Assembly (NCBI GenBank): GCA_963930055.1
Contig: CAWVKS010000010.1
Span: 1 to 64,000 of the forward strand
Length of the DNA stretch: 64,000 nucleotides
Origin: Pullichristensenella sp963930055
GTDB lineage: Bacteria; Bacillota; Clostridia; Christensenellales; Aristaeellaceae
Reading direction: 5' to 3'
Program-made: the position numbers and the translations under genes
In this document: piece after piece, positions 9,788-18,112 of the stretch
Layout: every line of letters starts with the position of its first letter
How positions within the stretch are numbered: the stretch's first letter is position 1
The notes under the pieces: generated by a model
The model's input: the letters and a program-made list of their open reading frames with translations, nothing else
Told to the model about the DNA's origin: nothing
Database searches by the model: none

Positions 9788-11196
9788 AAGAGCTGCGCGG
9801 CAAGATGCGCCTCGTCGGCGCGCTCATCGTCTGCCTGTTCATCGGCCTGGGCGTGTGGTACGGCTACACGGTCTACTCGCAGGGCAGCGTCTGGGCCTCG
9901 AACCCCTACAACACACGCGCCAACGGCACCACCGCCCACATGGGCGACATCACCGACCGCGACGGCAACCTCCTTGCCCATACCGCTTCGGATGGCACGC
10001 GCCAGTACATCAGCAACGAGAATGGCCGCCGCGCCCTTTCGCAGACCGTCGGCGACCAGATGGGCATGAGCGGCACGGGCGTGGAGAACTACTATTCCTC
10101 GACGCTTTTAAACATCTCCGGCTCGCTCCTCGACCGCCTGCGCTCGGCCTTTTCCGGCGAGGAGCGCGTCGGCTCCAGCATCCAGCTGACCATCGACGGG
10201 GAACTGACGGCCTACATCTCCTCCATCTTCCCCGAGGGCAAAAACGGCGCGGTCTGCCTTATCAACTACAAGACCGGCGAAGTGCTTGCCTGGGTCTCGA
10301 AGCCGGACTATGACCCCGCCGACCTGCTCGACGGCTCCACCGAAGGCGACGACATCGCCGATACAGCCTTTCTGAACCGCTGTCTGCAGGGCCTCTACAT
10401 GCCCGGTTCCACGTTCAAGATCGTCACGCTCGCCGCGGCCATCGAGGCCGACCCCAACGTGCTTTCCCAGAAATTCCTCTGCTCCGGCTCCTGGGACTAT
10501 GAGGGCGGCACCATCGTCTGCGCCGGCGGCGCCGTGCACGGGGAAGTGGACCTTGTCACCGCCTTCACCAAGAGCTGCAACATCACCTTCGGCAAGCTGG
10601 CCTACCAGCTCGGCGTCGAGCGCCTGCGCGCCACGGCGGAGAACTTCGGCTTCAACGAAAACTTCAAGTTCGGCGATTTTATGATCTACAACTCTGTCTT
10701 TCCCGAAAGCGTCCCCAATGTCGGCGGCCTGGTCTGGGCGGGCGTGGGGCAGGGCGAAGTGCTCGCTACCCCGCAGCACATGGCGATGATCGCCGGCGCG
10801 GTGGCCAACGGCGGCGTGATGATGAAGCCCGTGCTCGTCAAGCGCATCGAAAATTCCATGGGCATGGCCACACACACCATGGAGACGGGCGTCTACCGGC
10901 AGGCCATGCAGCCCGCCACCGCCGAACTCCTCGCGCGCGCCATGTATGAAACGGTGCAGTCCGGCACCGCCTCGCGCGCGGCCATCTCCGGCTATACCGT
11001 CTGCGGCAAGACAGGCTCCGCCGAGACCAGCGACGACAAGTCCGTGCCCACCAACGCCTGGTTCGTGGGCTTCATCCGCGATGAAAGCAAGCCCTACGCC
11101 GTGGCCGTGGTCGTCGAGCAGGGCGGCGCGGGCAGCACCGTGGCCACGCCCATCGGCCGGCAGGCGCTGGAAAAGGCCATTCAGGTCGTGGGATAG
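9784..11196 (+). CDS. pbpA: class B penicillin-binding protein (PbpA-like transpeptidase)
   Basis: A D,D-transpeptidase of 470 residues that crosslinks peptidoglycan outside the membrane. It has one N-terminal helix (~10-28), a short non-catalytic domain and a penicillin-binding domain with all three motifs: Ser209-T-F-K (MPGSTFK), SCN at 264-266 and KTGSAE at 409-414. Its length and sparse N-terminal domain match actinobacterial PbpA rather than the larger PBP2 or PBP3. The start is the GTG at 9784 overlapping the ftsW-like stop. uvrC follows after 11 bp, so the operon may continue. Confidence 0.92.
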   Translation: MKELRGKMRLVGALIVCLFIGLGVWYGYTVYSQGSVWASNPYNTRANGTTAHMGDITDRDGNLLAHTASDGTRQYISNENGRRALSQTVGDQMGMSGTGVENYYSSTLLNISGSLLDRLRSAFSGEERVGSSIQLTIDGELTAYISSIFPEGKNGAVCLINYKTGEVLAWVSKPDYDPADLLDGSTEGDDIADTAFLNRCLQGLYMPGSTFKIVTLAAAIEADPNVLSQKFLCSGSWDYEGGTIVCAGGAVHGEVDLVTAFTKSCNITFGKLAYQLGVERLRATAENFGFNENFKFGDFMIYNSVFPESVPNVGGLVWAGVGQGEVLATPQHMAMIAGAVANGGVMMKPVLVKRIENSMGMATHTMETGVYRQAMQPATAELLARAMYETVQSGTASRAAISGYTVCGKTGSAETSDDKSVPTNAWFVGFIRDESKPYAVAVVVEQGGAGSTVATPIGRQALEKAIQVVG

Positions 11197-11207
11197 GGGG
11201 GAAGCGC

Positions 11208-13037
11208 GTGCGTTCGGAAGAATTTGCCCTGAAGCTGAAAAATCTGCCCGATTCGCCGGGCTGCTATCTGATGAAGTCCCACGGCCAGATCATCTACGTG
11301 GGCAAGGCGGTGAACCTGAAAAACCGCGTGCGCCAGTATTTCCAGTCCGGCAAGAACCACACCCCCAAGGTGCAGGCCATGGTCGAGCACGTGGACGACT
11401 TTGACATCGTCCTCGTCGACAGCGAGATGGAGGCGCTGGCGCTGGAATTAAACCTCATCAAGCGCTACCGCCCCAAGTACAACATACTCCTCAAGGACGA
11501 CAAGCACTTTCCCTACATCCGCGTCGACCTTTCCCAGGACTACCCGCGCCTGGAACTTGTGCGCAGGCAATCGCGCGACGGCGCGCGCTATTTCGGCCCC
11601 TACAAGGGCGCGACCGCCGTGCGCGAGGTGCTGGACGTGGCGCGCATGGTCTTTCCCATCCGCACCTGCAACCGCGTCATTCGCCCGGAGAAGCCCCAGC
11701 GTCCCTGCGTCCACCACGAGATCGGCCAGTGCCTCGCCCCCTGCGCGGGCCTGACCACGCCCGAGGAATACCACGCCGTGCTTGCAAGGGCCATGGAATT
11801 CCTCTCCGGCAAGGACGGCCCCGTGCTCGCCGAGCTCAAGGAGCGCATGGCCGAGGCCGCCAAAGCCATGAACTACGAGCGCGCCGCCGTCTACCGCGAC
11901 CGCATACGCGCCGTGGAGGACATCATGCAGCGCCAGAAGGCCATCTCCACCCACGAAAGCGACAAGGACGTCATCGCCGTGGTGCCCGAGGAGACCGACG
12001 CCATCATCCAAATGCTCTTCATCCGCTCCGGCCGCCTCATCGGCTCGGAACACTACGTGCTCGAAGGCGGCGGTTCCGAGCTGCCCGGCGAGGTCATCCT
12101 CCAGTTCATCCTCCAGTATTACGACGCGGAGAACATGCCCCCGCAGGAACTGCTGCTCTCCGCCGAACCGCCCGAGCGCGACGTGCTGGAACAGCTTTTG
12201 AGCGAACTGCATGGCCGCCGTACCTACATTCTCACCCCGCTGCGCGGCGAAAAACGCAAATTGGTGGCCATGGCGCAGAAAAACGCCCGCGACGAGGCGG
12301 AAAAGCGCCGCAAAAAGCTCTCCCGCAGCCGCGAGCGCACCGTGGGCGCGGCGCAGGAATTGCAGCGCGCGCTGGGCCTTGACGCCTACCCGCGCCGCAT
12401 CGAGGGCTACGACATTTCCAACACGCAGGGCGCGCTCTCCGTGGCCTCCATGGTGGTGATGATCGACGGCTCCTCCGCGCGCAGGGAGTACCGCCACTTC
12501 CGCATCAAGACCGTGGTCGGCGCCAACGACTTCGCCTCCATGCACGAGGTCATCACCCGCCGCCTCTCCCACGGCCTGCGCGAGCCGGAGGGCAAGTTCG
12601 GCGAAATGCCGGATCTCATACTCATCGACGGCGGCCGCGGCCAGCTCTCCGCGGCGCAGGACGCCATGCACGCCCTCGGCCTTTCCATCCCCATGTTCGG
12701 CCTTGCCAAGCGCATCGAGGAGATCGTGCTGCCGGACCGCGAGGAGAGCATACTCCTCGACCGCGCCAGCCCGGCGCTGCACATGATCCAGCGCCTGCGC
12801 GACGAGGCGCACCGTTTCGCCATCACCCACCACCGCCAGCTGCGCGGCCGCCATTCAGTCGCCAGCGCGCTGGAGACGATCCCCGGCGTGGGCGACAAGC
12901 GCCGCCGCGCGCTGCTGACGCACTTTAGAAGCGTCGAGGCCCTGCGCGCGGCCAGCCTGGAGGAGATCGCCGCCGTGCCCGGCATGAACCGCCCGGCGGC
13001 GGAGAATGTGTGGAACTTTTTGCATCCCGGCGATTGA
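11208..13037 (+). CDS. uvrC: UvrABC system protein C
   Basis: The nuclease of nucleotide excision repair, which makes the 3' and 5' incisions after UvrAB recognise damage. 609 residues, normal length. Domains in order: GIY-YIG nuclease (SPGCYLMKSHGQIIYVGKAV near 20-40), a Cys-rich loop (RPCVHHEIGQCLAPCAGL), the UVR motif (~200-235), an RNase H-like 5' nuclease (GYDISNTQG; LILIDGGRGQLSAA) and C-terminal helix-hairpin-helix repeats (ALETIPGVGDKRRRALL). GTG start at 11208 with a GGGGGA ribosome binding site. It ends just before a good promoter for the next gene. Confidence 0.96.
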   Translation: MRSEEFALKLKNLPDSPGCYLMKSHGQIIYVGKAVNLKNRVRQYFQSGKNHTPKVQAMVEHVDDFDIVLVDSEMEALALELNLIKRYRPKYNILLKDDKHFPYIRVDLSQDYPRLELVRRQSRDGARYFGPYKGATAVREVLDVARMVFPIRTCNRVIRPEKPQRPCVHHEIGQCLAPCAGLTTPEEYHAVLARAMEFLSGKDGPVLAELKERMAEAAKAMNYERAAVYRDRIRAVEDIMQRQKAISTHESDKDVIAVVPEETDAIIQMLFIRSGRLIGSEHYVLEGGGSELPGEVILQFILQYYDAENMPPQELLLSAEPPERDVLEQLLSELHGRRTYILTPLRGEKRKLVAMAQKNARDEAEKRRKKLSRSRERTVGAAQELQRALGLDAYPRRIEGYDISNTQGALSVASMVVMIDGSSARREYRHFRIKTVVGANDFASMHEVITRRLSHGLREPEGKFGEMPDLILIDGGRGQLSAAQDAMHALGLSIPMFGLAKRIEEIVLPDREESILLDRASPALHMIQRLRDEAHRFAITHHRQLRGRHSVASALETIPGVGDKRRRALLTHFRSVEALRAASLEEIAAVPGMNRPAAENVWNFLHPGD

Positions 13038-13061
13038 CAGGCGGCGGGGGATCGTTATAAT
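13034..13061 (+). promoter_or_regulatory. sigma-A promoter for the M20 dipeptidase gene
   Basis: TTGACA (13034-13039), a 16 bp spacer and TATAAT (13056-13061), 33 bp upstream of the ATG at 13094. The -35 box overlaps the uvrC stop codon. Confidence 0.75.
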
Positions 13062-13093
13062 GAAACAAAGGAATACAGAGGAGGAAGCTGAAA

Positions 13094-14503
13094 ATGGATT
13101 ACGCAAAGCTCGACGCGCTCATCGAGGCGCGCCGCGATGAATTTCTGAAGGATCTGGGCCGCTGGCTCTCCGTGCCCTCCGTGCAGGGCGCGGCGGAGGA
13201 GGGCGCGCCCTTTGGCCGCGAGAACCGCCGCATGCTCGACCTGGCGCTGGAGGACGCGCGCCGCTACGGCTTTGCGACCCGCATGTTCGACGGCTACGCC
13301 GGCGACATCTCCATGGGCGATGGCGAAAAGACGCTGGGAATACTCTGCCATCTGGACGTGGTGCCCGCCGGCGACGGCTGGACGGTGGAACCCTTTGCGC
13401 TGACGCAGAAGGACGGCAACCTCATCGGCCGCGGCGTGCTGGACGACAAGGGCCCGGCGCTGGCCGCGCTCTACGCCATGCGCTGCGTGCGCGACGCCGG
13501 CGTGGAGCTCAGGGACACCGTGCGCCTCATCCTCGGCTGCGACGAGGAGACCGGCATGAACGACATGGCCTACTACAACGCCCACACCGCTTCGCCGGAC
13601 TACGGCTTCTCCCCGGACGCCGAATACCCGGTCATCAACATCGAAAAGGGCGGCTTGCATATACTGCTTTCCAAAAACACCGGCGGCGAAGCGGGCGCGG
13701 AACTTCCCATTTATGAACTCTACGCCGGCGAGCGCCCCAACGTGGTGCCCGGCGTCGCCCGCGCCGTGGTCGGTTGCGCGGACGCCGCCGCCCTGCGCGA
13801 ACGCCTCGAACTGGTGGCCGCCAGCCGCGGCTTCGAGCTTGACCTGCGCGATCTTGGCAATGGCCGCGCGGAGATCACTGCCACCGGCAAATCCGCCCAC
13901 GCCTCCACGCCGCACCTGGGCAAGAACGCCGCCGGCATGCTTTTGATCGCCCTTTCCGAACTGGGCGCGGGCGGCGGCAGCCGCGAGGCCGTCAGGACGC
14001 TGGCCGCCTGCCTGGGCATCTCCGGGCAGGGGAAACTGCTGGGCATCGCCGTGATGGACGATCTGAGCGGCCCGCTCACCTGCAACCTCGGCATCCTCCG
14101 CTACGACGGGCAGAGCCTCAGCGCCCATCTCGACATCCGCTATCCGCTGTGCGCCTCGGAGGAGAAGATCTGCGGCCAGATCTGCATGAAGGTCTCCCCG
14201 GCGCAGATCGCCGTCACCCGCCTCTCCGGCCACGCGCCGCACCACGTGCCCGCCAACCACAAGGTGGTCAAGGGCCTGCTCAAGGCCTACAGCGAAGTCA
14301 CCGGCCACGAGGGCTACGCCTTCGCCATCGGCGGCGGCACCTATTCACGCTGCATGCCCAATACCGTGGCCTTTGGCCCCTGCTTCCCCGGCGATGTGGA
14401 CACCTGCCACATGCCGGACGAGTGGTTCTCCCTGGAGAACATGATGCTCAGCATCCGCATCATGGCGCATGCCATCGCCGAACTTGCCGGGAAGGTGGAT
14501 TGA
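13094..14503 (+). CDS. pepV: M20-family dipeptidase, PepV-like
   Basis: A dinuclear zinc dipeptidase of 469 residues, the length of PepV, that cleaves short peptides in the cytoplasm. Metal-site motifs are visible: GILCHLDVVPAGDGW (first His and Asp), GRGVLDDKGPALAALY (bridging Asp), CDEETGMND (catalytic Glu pair) and SPDAEYPV, with the last ligand in IGGGTYSR. It has its own sigma-A promoter and AGGAGG ribosome binding site. cmk follows after 1 bp. Confidence 0.9.
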   Translation: MDYAKLDALIEARRDEFLKDLGRWLSVPSVQGAAEEGAPFGRENRRMLDLALEDARRYGFATRMFDGYAGDISMGDGEKTLGILCHLDVVPAGDGWTVEPFALTQKDGNLIGRGVLDDKGPALAALYAMRCVRDAGVELRDTVRLILGCDEETGMNDMAYYNAHTASPDYGFSPDAEYPVINIEKGGLHILLSKNTGGEAGAELPIYELYAGERPNVVPGVARAVVGCADAAALRERLELVAASRGFELDLRDLGNGRAEITATGKSAHASTPHLGKNAAGMLLIALSELGAGGGSREAVRTLAACLGISGQGKLLGIAVMDDLSGPLTCNLGILRYDGQSLSAHLDIRYPLCASEEKICGQICMKVSPAQIAVTRLSGHAPHHVPANHKVVKGLLKAYSEVTGHEGYAFAIGGGTYSRCMPNTVAFGPCFPGDVDTCHMPDEWFSLENMMLSIRIMAHAIAELAGKVD

Positions 14504-14504
14504 C

Positions 14505-15191
14505 ATGCAGACCGTGTTTTCCATCGCCATCGACGGCCCCTCGGGCGCGGGGAAGTCCTCCGTGGCCCGGGCCGTGGCGGAAAAGCTGGGCGCCATGTAT
14601 CTGGATACCGGCGCCATGTACCGCGCCGTGGGCCTCTACATGCTCAAAAACGGCGTGCCGCTTAACGACCCCGCCGCCATCGCCGAAAACTGCCTCCACG
14701 CCAACGTGCGCGTCGGCTATGGGGCGGACGGGAAACAGAGCGTCTACCTCGGCGAGGAGGACGTTTCCGAGGCCATCCGCGCCGCGGAAGTTTCTCTGGC
14801 AGCTTCGTCGGTCTCCACCGTACCTGAAGTGCGCGCGCGCATGGTCGCCCTGCAGCGGGAGATCGCCAAGGGGCACAGCGTGGTCATGGACGGCCGCGAC
14901 ATCGGCACCAAGGTGCTGCCAAACGCCACTTTGAAGGTCTATCTCACCGCCTCCGCCGAAGTGCGCGCCCGGCGCAGGTACGAGGAACTTGCCCAAAAGG
15001 GCATGCCCGAGCCGTATGAAAAGGTGCTCGAAGAACTCGTCCGCCGCGACGAGGTGGATACGCACCGCGCGGCCTCGCCCCTGCGCAGGGCCGAAGGCGC
15101 GGTGGAGGTCGATTGCTCGCAGATGACGCTGGAGGAAGTCGTGAAAACGGTCGTCTCCCTCGCGCGTCAGGCGGTGGAGGGAAAAGCGTGA
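14505..15191 (+). CDS. cmk: cytidylate kinase
   Basis: Phosphorylates CMP and dCMP to the diphosphates. 228 residues. The P-loop is GPSGAGKSS near residues 10-18, followed by YLDTGAMYRAV (substrate loop) and MDGRDIGTKVLP. The ATG at 14505 lies 1 bp after the dipeptidase stop. The end overlaps the plsC start (GTGA). In many Clostridia cmk-plsC is followed by ispH-S1; here the latter is 12 kb away on the other strand. Confidence 0.96.
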   Translation: MQTVFSIAIDGPSGAGKSSVARAVAEKLGAMYLDTGAMYRAVGLYMLKNGVPLNDPAAIAENCLHANVRVGYGADGKQSVYLGEEDVSEAIRAAEVSLAASSVSTVPEVRARMVALQREIAKGHSVVMDGRDIGTKVLPNATLKVYLTASAEVRARRRYEELAQKGMPEPYEKVLEELVRRDEVDTHRAASPLRRAEGAVEVDCSQMTLEEVVKTVVSLARQAVEGKA

Positions 15192-15778
15192 AGACCTGGC
15201 TGTATGACTTCCTCAAGCCCATCGTGCGCGCCTACTACTTCCTCGTGCGCGGCATTCGCGCCACGGGGACGGAAAATGTCTCGGCCCCGGGCGGCTACAT
15301 ACTCTGCTCCAACCACGTCAGCGCCAGCGACCCGTTTGTGCTCGCCACCTGCGTGCGCCGGCGGCTGCACTTCATGGCCAAGGCGGAGCTGTTCAAAAAC
15401 CGCGTAGTCGGCGGCTTCATCTCCGCCATCGGCGCGTTTCCCATCCGCCGGGGGGAGAGCGACCTCGGCGCGGTGCGCGAGTCCATCCGCCTGCTAAGCG
15501 AGGGCCATGTGGTGGGCATCTTTCCCCAGGGTACCCGCAGCCGCGACAACGCCCATACCCACATGGAGCCGGGCGTGGCGCTCATCGCCCTGCGCGCCGG
15601 CGTCAGGGTCGTGCCCGCCTACATAGACGGCCCCTACCGCATCTTCCGCAAGACGCGCGTCATATTCGGCGCGCCCGTGTCGCTGAACGACCTCGGCCGC
15701 CGCTTCGACCGCGCCACGCTGGACAAGGCCACGGCCCGCCTCGACGCGGCCATCTGGGCGCTGAAGCCGCGCCCCTGA
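15188..15778 (+). CDS. plsC: 1-acyl-sn-glycerol-3-phosphate acyltransferase
   Basis: Membrane-associated acyltransferase that makes phosphatidic acid. 196 residues. Acyltransferase block I is SNHVSASDP (NHxxxxD), block II is GAFPIRRGESD and block III is FPQGTRSRD. The GTG start at 15188 overlaps the cmk stop by 4 bp, so translation is probably coupled. A strong terminator follows, closing the operon. Confidence 0.93.
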   Translation: MKTWLYDFLKPIVRAYYFLVRGIRATGTENVSAPGGYILCSNHVSASDPFVLATCVRRRLHFMAKAELFKNRVVGGFISAIGAFPIRRGESDLGAVRESIRLLSEGHVVGIFPQGTRSRDNAHTHMEPGVALIALRAGVRVVPAYIDGPYRIFRKTRVIFGAPVSLNDLGRRFDRATLDKATARLDAAIWALKPRP

Positions 15779-15808
15779 ACGGCGGCGCGCTACGCTGGCC
15801 GCATCCAC

Positions 15809-15840
15809 AAAAACCGCTTTCCCGGCTGGGGGCGGTTTTT
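15809..15840 (+). terminator. Rho-independent terminator after plsC
   Basis: Stem AAAAACCGC / GCGGTTTTT around a 14-base GC-rich loop, ending in a T run, about 30 bp after the plsC stop. From here to 16074 (about 235 bp) no gene is visible. Confidence 0.8.
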
Positions 15841-15997
15841 GTTTTCCTCGACGGGACGGCGTGCCCGCCCGCGGCGGGCCCAGCGCGAAGGGGGCGTTGG
15901 CGCAGCCCGGCCGCGCCGCGTTCCGCGGCCTGCGGCGGCGATTTTTCCAAGATCCCCTGGCAAGCGTGGCAAATTCCAGGGAGAGTCTCTCGGCTTT

Positions 15998-16017
15998 GAT
16001 TTAATGCGCATTAAATC
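15998..16017. promoter_or_regulatory. perfect 20 bp palindrome, candidate operator of the XRE gene
   Basis: GATTTAATGC followed directly by its reverse complement. A -10-like TATACT lies at 16033-16038, so the palindrome overlaps the expected -35 position of the promoter for the XRE gene starting at 16075. A dimeric helix-turn-helix regulator binding here would repress itself; that is inference. Confidence 0.5.
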
Positions 16018-16074
16018 CCGCCTCTATGGCCCTATACTAAAGAACAGAGGAATCAGGGCAAGAGGTGGAAATCA

Positions 16075-16335
16075 TTGTCAAAACCCCGTATAAGGCCGTT
16101 GGGGCAGCTCAATATCGTCGGCCAGAGGGTCATGCAACTGCGCAAGCAGAAGGGCATCAAGCAAAAGGACCTGGTGGCGATGCTGCAAAGCCGTGGCATG
16201 GACATCTGTGAAGCCAGCATGTCGCGCCTGGAAGGGCAGGCGCGCAGGGTGCAGGATTATGAGCTTCCTATACTCGCCGAAGCGCTGGGCGTATCGGTAG
16301 AGTGGCTGTTGGAGGACGCGCAGGAAGGCCGCTGA
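16075..16335 (+). CDS. small XRE-family helix-turn-helix regulator
   Basis: 86 residues, almost entirely one HTH_XRE domain (GQRVMQLRKQKGIKQKDLVA to EALGVSVEWLLED). It has no visible sensor domain, as in single-domain transcription repressors. TTG start with AGGTGG six bases upstream. It stands alone between two terminator-like hairpins. A perfect 20 bp palindrome lies upstream and may be its operator. Target genes other than itself are unknown; the orphan gene downstream has its own promoter. Confidence 0.85.
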   Translation: MSKPRIRPLGQLNIVGQRVMQLRKQKGIKQKDLVAMLQSRGMDICEASMSRLEGQARRVQDYELPILAEALGVSVEWLLEDAQEGR

Positions 16336-16365
16336 CAAGGGCATTGCCCGGGCAGCGGCCTTCCT
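16322..16365 (+). terminator. hairpin over the XRE stop codon
   Basis: A 13 bp perfect stem (AGGAAGGCCGCTG / CAGCGGCCTTCCT) with an 18-base loop, enclosing the stop codon. There is no T run, so it could be a Rho-assisted terminator or an mRNA-stabilising structure. Confidence 0.4.
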
Positions 16366-16427
16366 GTTGGCAAAACGCCCACAAAATATAAACTATAAGA
16401 ATCATTATAAAATTTTTCAGAAGCATA

Positions 16428-16456
16428 TTGAACATCGAAAGGTTTTGTGTTATTGT
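16428..16456 (+). promoter_or_regulatory. sigma-A promoter for the orphan gene at 16510
   Basis: TTGAAC (16428-16433), 17 bp spacer, TATTGT (16451-16456), in a strikingly AT-rich stretch (16380-16470) for this genome. Confidence 0.65.
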
Positions 16457-16509
16457 ATATATAAGGTTATGCGCATGGCCTGCATTATTCTTTGGAGGTG
16501 GGAGATCCT

Positions 16510-16881
16510 GTGGAGACCAGGGATAAGCCGCTGCGCGTCCTGTGCAGGGGTTGGGTTGAAGCCGGCTTTGGCGTCCGGCTTATGGGCAGGCTGCACGTGG
16601 AAGCCTCTGCCTGCGTCGTCCAGAGCCGCGCGGGCGAACTGGCGCTGACGCTCTTTGACAGTTACGCCCACGCGGGCGCGGCCTTTTGCCCGCCCGCGCC
16701 GGAAGGGGCGCGCATTACGCTGTACAGCAACCATCCCGCGGGCAACATGGAACCGACGCAGGATGATTTTCAAAACCTAGCCGGCCTGCCGGAGGGCACG
16801 GGGTTGGTCATCGTCTGCGGGAGCCGCTGTGTCCGCTGGGAAGGCGGGCGGCGCGCAGGCGACGGGCAGGAACGCGCATGA
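16510..16881 (+). CDS. hypothetical protein, 123 residues
   Basis: I do not recognise a family. The protein begins VETRDKPLRVLCRGWVEAGF, has alternating hydrophobic strands typical of a small beta-rich soluble fold, contains four to five cysteines and ends in an Arg/Gly-rich tail. No signal peptide or membrane helix. GTG start at 16510, nine bases after GGAGGTG; a TTG at 16492 would overlap that ribosome binding site. It has its own AT-rich promoter and is followed by a dispersed structured repeat. A real gene is likely because of the clean promoter and ribosome binding site. Confidence 0.6.
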   Translation: METRDKPLRVLCRGWVEAGFGVRLMGRLHVEASACVVQSRAGELALTLFDSYAHAGAAFCPPAPEGARITLYSNHPAGNMEPTQDDFQNLAGLPEGTGLVIVCGSRCVRWEGGRRAGDGQERA

Positions 16882-16892
16882 GGTGGAAAAAA

Positions 16893-16920
16893 CGGGCGCG
16901 TAGCCGTTGGGCGCGCGCCC
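16893..16920 (-). repeat. distal copy of duplicated hairpin flanking repeat copy A
   Basis: 28 bp matching 17057-17084 at 25 of 28 positions. Read on the minus strand it forms a GGGCGCG/CGCGCCC stem followed by TTTTTT, a terminator for transcription coming from sua5. Confidence 0.7.
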
Positions 16921-16923
16921 ACG

Positions 16924-17055
16924 CAAGATGTTGACAAAATGCGTGGACAGGCAGGGCGCTGAGAAGGCCGGCGATCCAGGAAAGCAAAAATTGCCTCCGA
17001 TTTCAATTCCTATCGGGGCAATTCTCGCGGTTCCGGGCTTTGCCAGCGCTCTGAA
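16924..17055 (-). repeat. dispersed structured repeat, copy A (short form)
   Basis: Read on the minus strand it begins CAGAGCGCTGGCAAAGCCC, forms a hairpin (17029-16984: AATTGCC / GGCAATT with CCGAT / ATCGG inside) and ends with CTTCTCAGCGCCCTGCC and TTTTGTCAACATCTTG. The same blocks, in the same order, occur in copies B (32810-33089) and C (51612-51816). Copy A lacks the middle part. It lies just after the sua5 stop in the direction of transcription and is bracketed by duplicated hairpins. Confidence 0.75.
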
Positions 17056-17056
17056 G

Positions 17057-17084
17057 CGGGCGTGCAGCCGTTGGGCGCGCGTCC
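17057..17084 (-). repeat. proximal copy of duplicated hairpin flanking repeat copy A
   Basis: Counterpart of 16893-16920. On the minus strand it lies 15-42 bp after the sua5 stop and folds with its surroundings as AAGCGG...CCGCTT. Confidence 0.65.
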
Positions 17085-17098
17085 GCTTTTGCCTGCCG

Positions 17099-18112
17099 TC
17101 ACCCCACCACGCGGAAGGCGGCGGCGCGCAACAGGCGGTTCATCACGGCCAGCCCCACGCCCACCGGCTCCACGGCCTCGCAGAGGATGACCTTCGCCCC
17201 CATGCGGTCGGCCTCGCGCAGGGCGTGGAACAGCCGCGCGGCCATGTCCGCCGCGTCTGCGCCAAGGGAGAGGCAGCGACGCGCCCCGAAGCGGGGAATG
17301 TCGCCCTCCAGCGCCAGGATCAGCGCGTCCTCAGAAGCGTCGTAGCGGGCGATGATGTTCTCCACGGCGCGTTCGCCGCGAAACACCGTCACTTCGCCCT
17401 GCGGCGCGTAGTGCTTGTACTTCATGCCCGGCGAGCGCGGCCGTTCGCCCTCGCCGAGGGGATGGAGCACGGCGTGGTCGATCTCACAGGCGCTGGCTAC
17501 GCCCTCGATCTGCGCGCGTGTGATGCCGCCGGGGCGCAAAACGCGCGGCGTACCTCCCGTCAGGTCGACCACGGTCGATTCCACGCCCACCTGGCACGGC
17601 CCGCCGTCGAGTATGAGCGGCACGCGGCCGTCCATGTCCTCCAAAACGTCCGCCGCCGTGGTGGGGCTGGGACGCCCGGAGCGGTTGGCGCTGGGCGCGG
17701 CGATGGGCACGCCCGCCGTCTCGATCAGCGCCCTCGCCACCGGGTGCGAAGGCATGCGCACGGCCACGGTGGCAAGCCCCGCCGTCACCCGCGACGGCAC
17801 CTTTTCGCTCTTGGGGAAGATCAGCGTCAGAGGCCCCGGCCAGAAGGCGTCCATCAAGGCGCGCGCCTGCGGCCCCGGTTCTCCGGCGATGAGCGGCGCA
17901 AGCCCCTCCGGCTTGCAGATGTGTACGATCAGCGGGTTGTCGCCCGGCCGCCCCTTGGCGGCGAATATCTTTTCCACCGCGGCGGCGTCCAGCGCGTTCG
18001 CGCCCAGCCCGTAGACGGTCTCGGTGGGGAAGCCCACGACCTCGCCGCCGCGCAAGAGTTCGCCCGCGCGCGAAAGCGCCTCGGGCGTAGGGGAGAGAAG
18101 TTCCGTTTTCAT
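17099..18112 (-). CDS. tsaC: threonylcarbamoyl-AMP synthase (Sua5 type)
   Basis: Makes threonylcarbamoyl-AMP from threonine, bicarbonate and ATP for the t6A37 modification of ANN-decoding tRNAs. 337 residues: a YrdC domain (GFPTETVYGLGANALD, KGRPGDNPLIVHI, PSANRSGRPSPTTA) followed by the C-terminal Sua5 domain (~220-337), so it is the long Sua5 form, not the short TsaC form. The ATG overlaps the prfA stop (ATGA). Grouping with prfA and prmC is common in Bacillota and joins translation-fidelity functions. Confidence 0.95.
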   Translation of the reverse strand: MKTELLSPTPEALSRAGELLRGGEVVGFPTETVYGLGANALDAAAVEKIFAAKGRPGDNPLIVHICKPEGLAPLIAGEPGPQARALMDAFWPGPLTLIFPKSEKVPSRVTAGLATVAVRMPSHPVARALIETAGVPIAAPSANRSGRPSPTTAADVLEDMDGRVPLILDGGPCQVGVESTVVDLTGGTPRVLRPGGITRAQIEGVASACEIDHAVLHPLGEGERPRSPGMKYKHYAPQGEVTVFRGERAVENIIARYDASEDALILALEGDIPRFGARRCLSLGADAADMAARLFHALREADRMGAKVILCEAVEPVGVGLAVMNRLLRAAAFRVVG

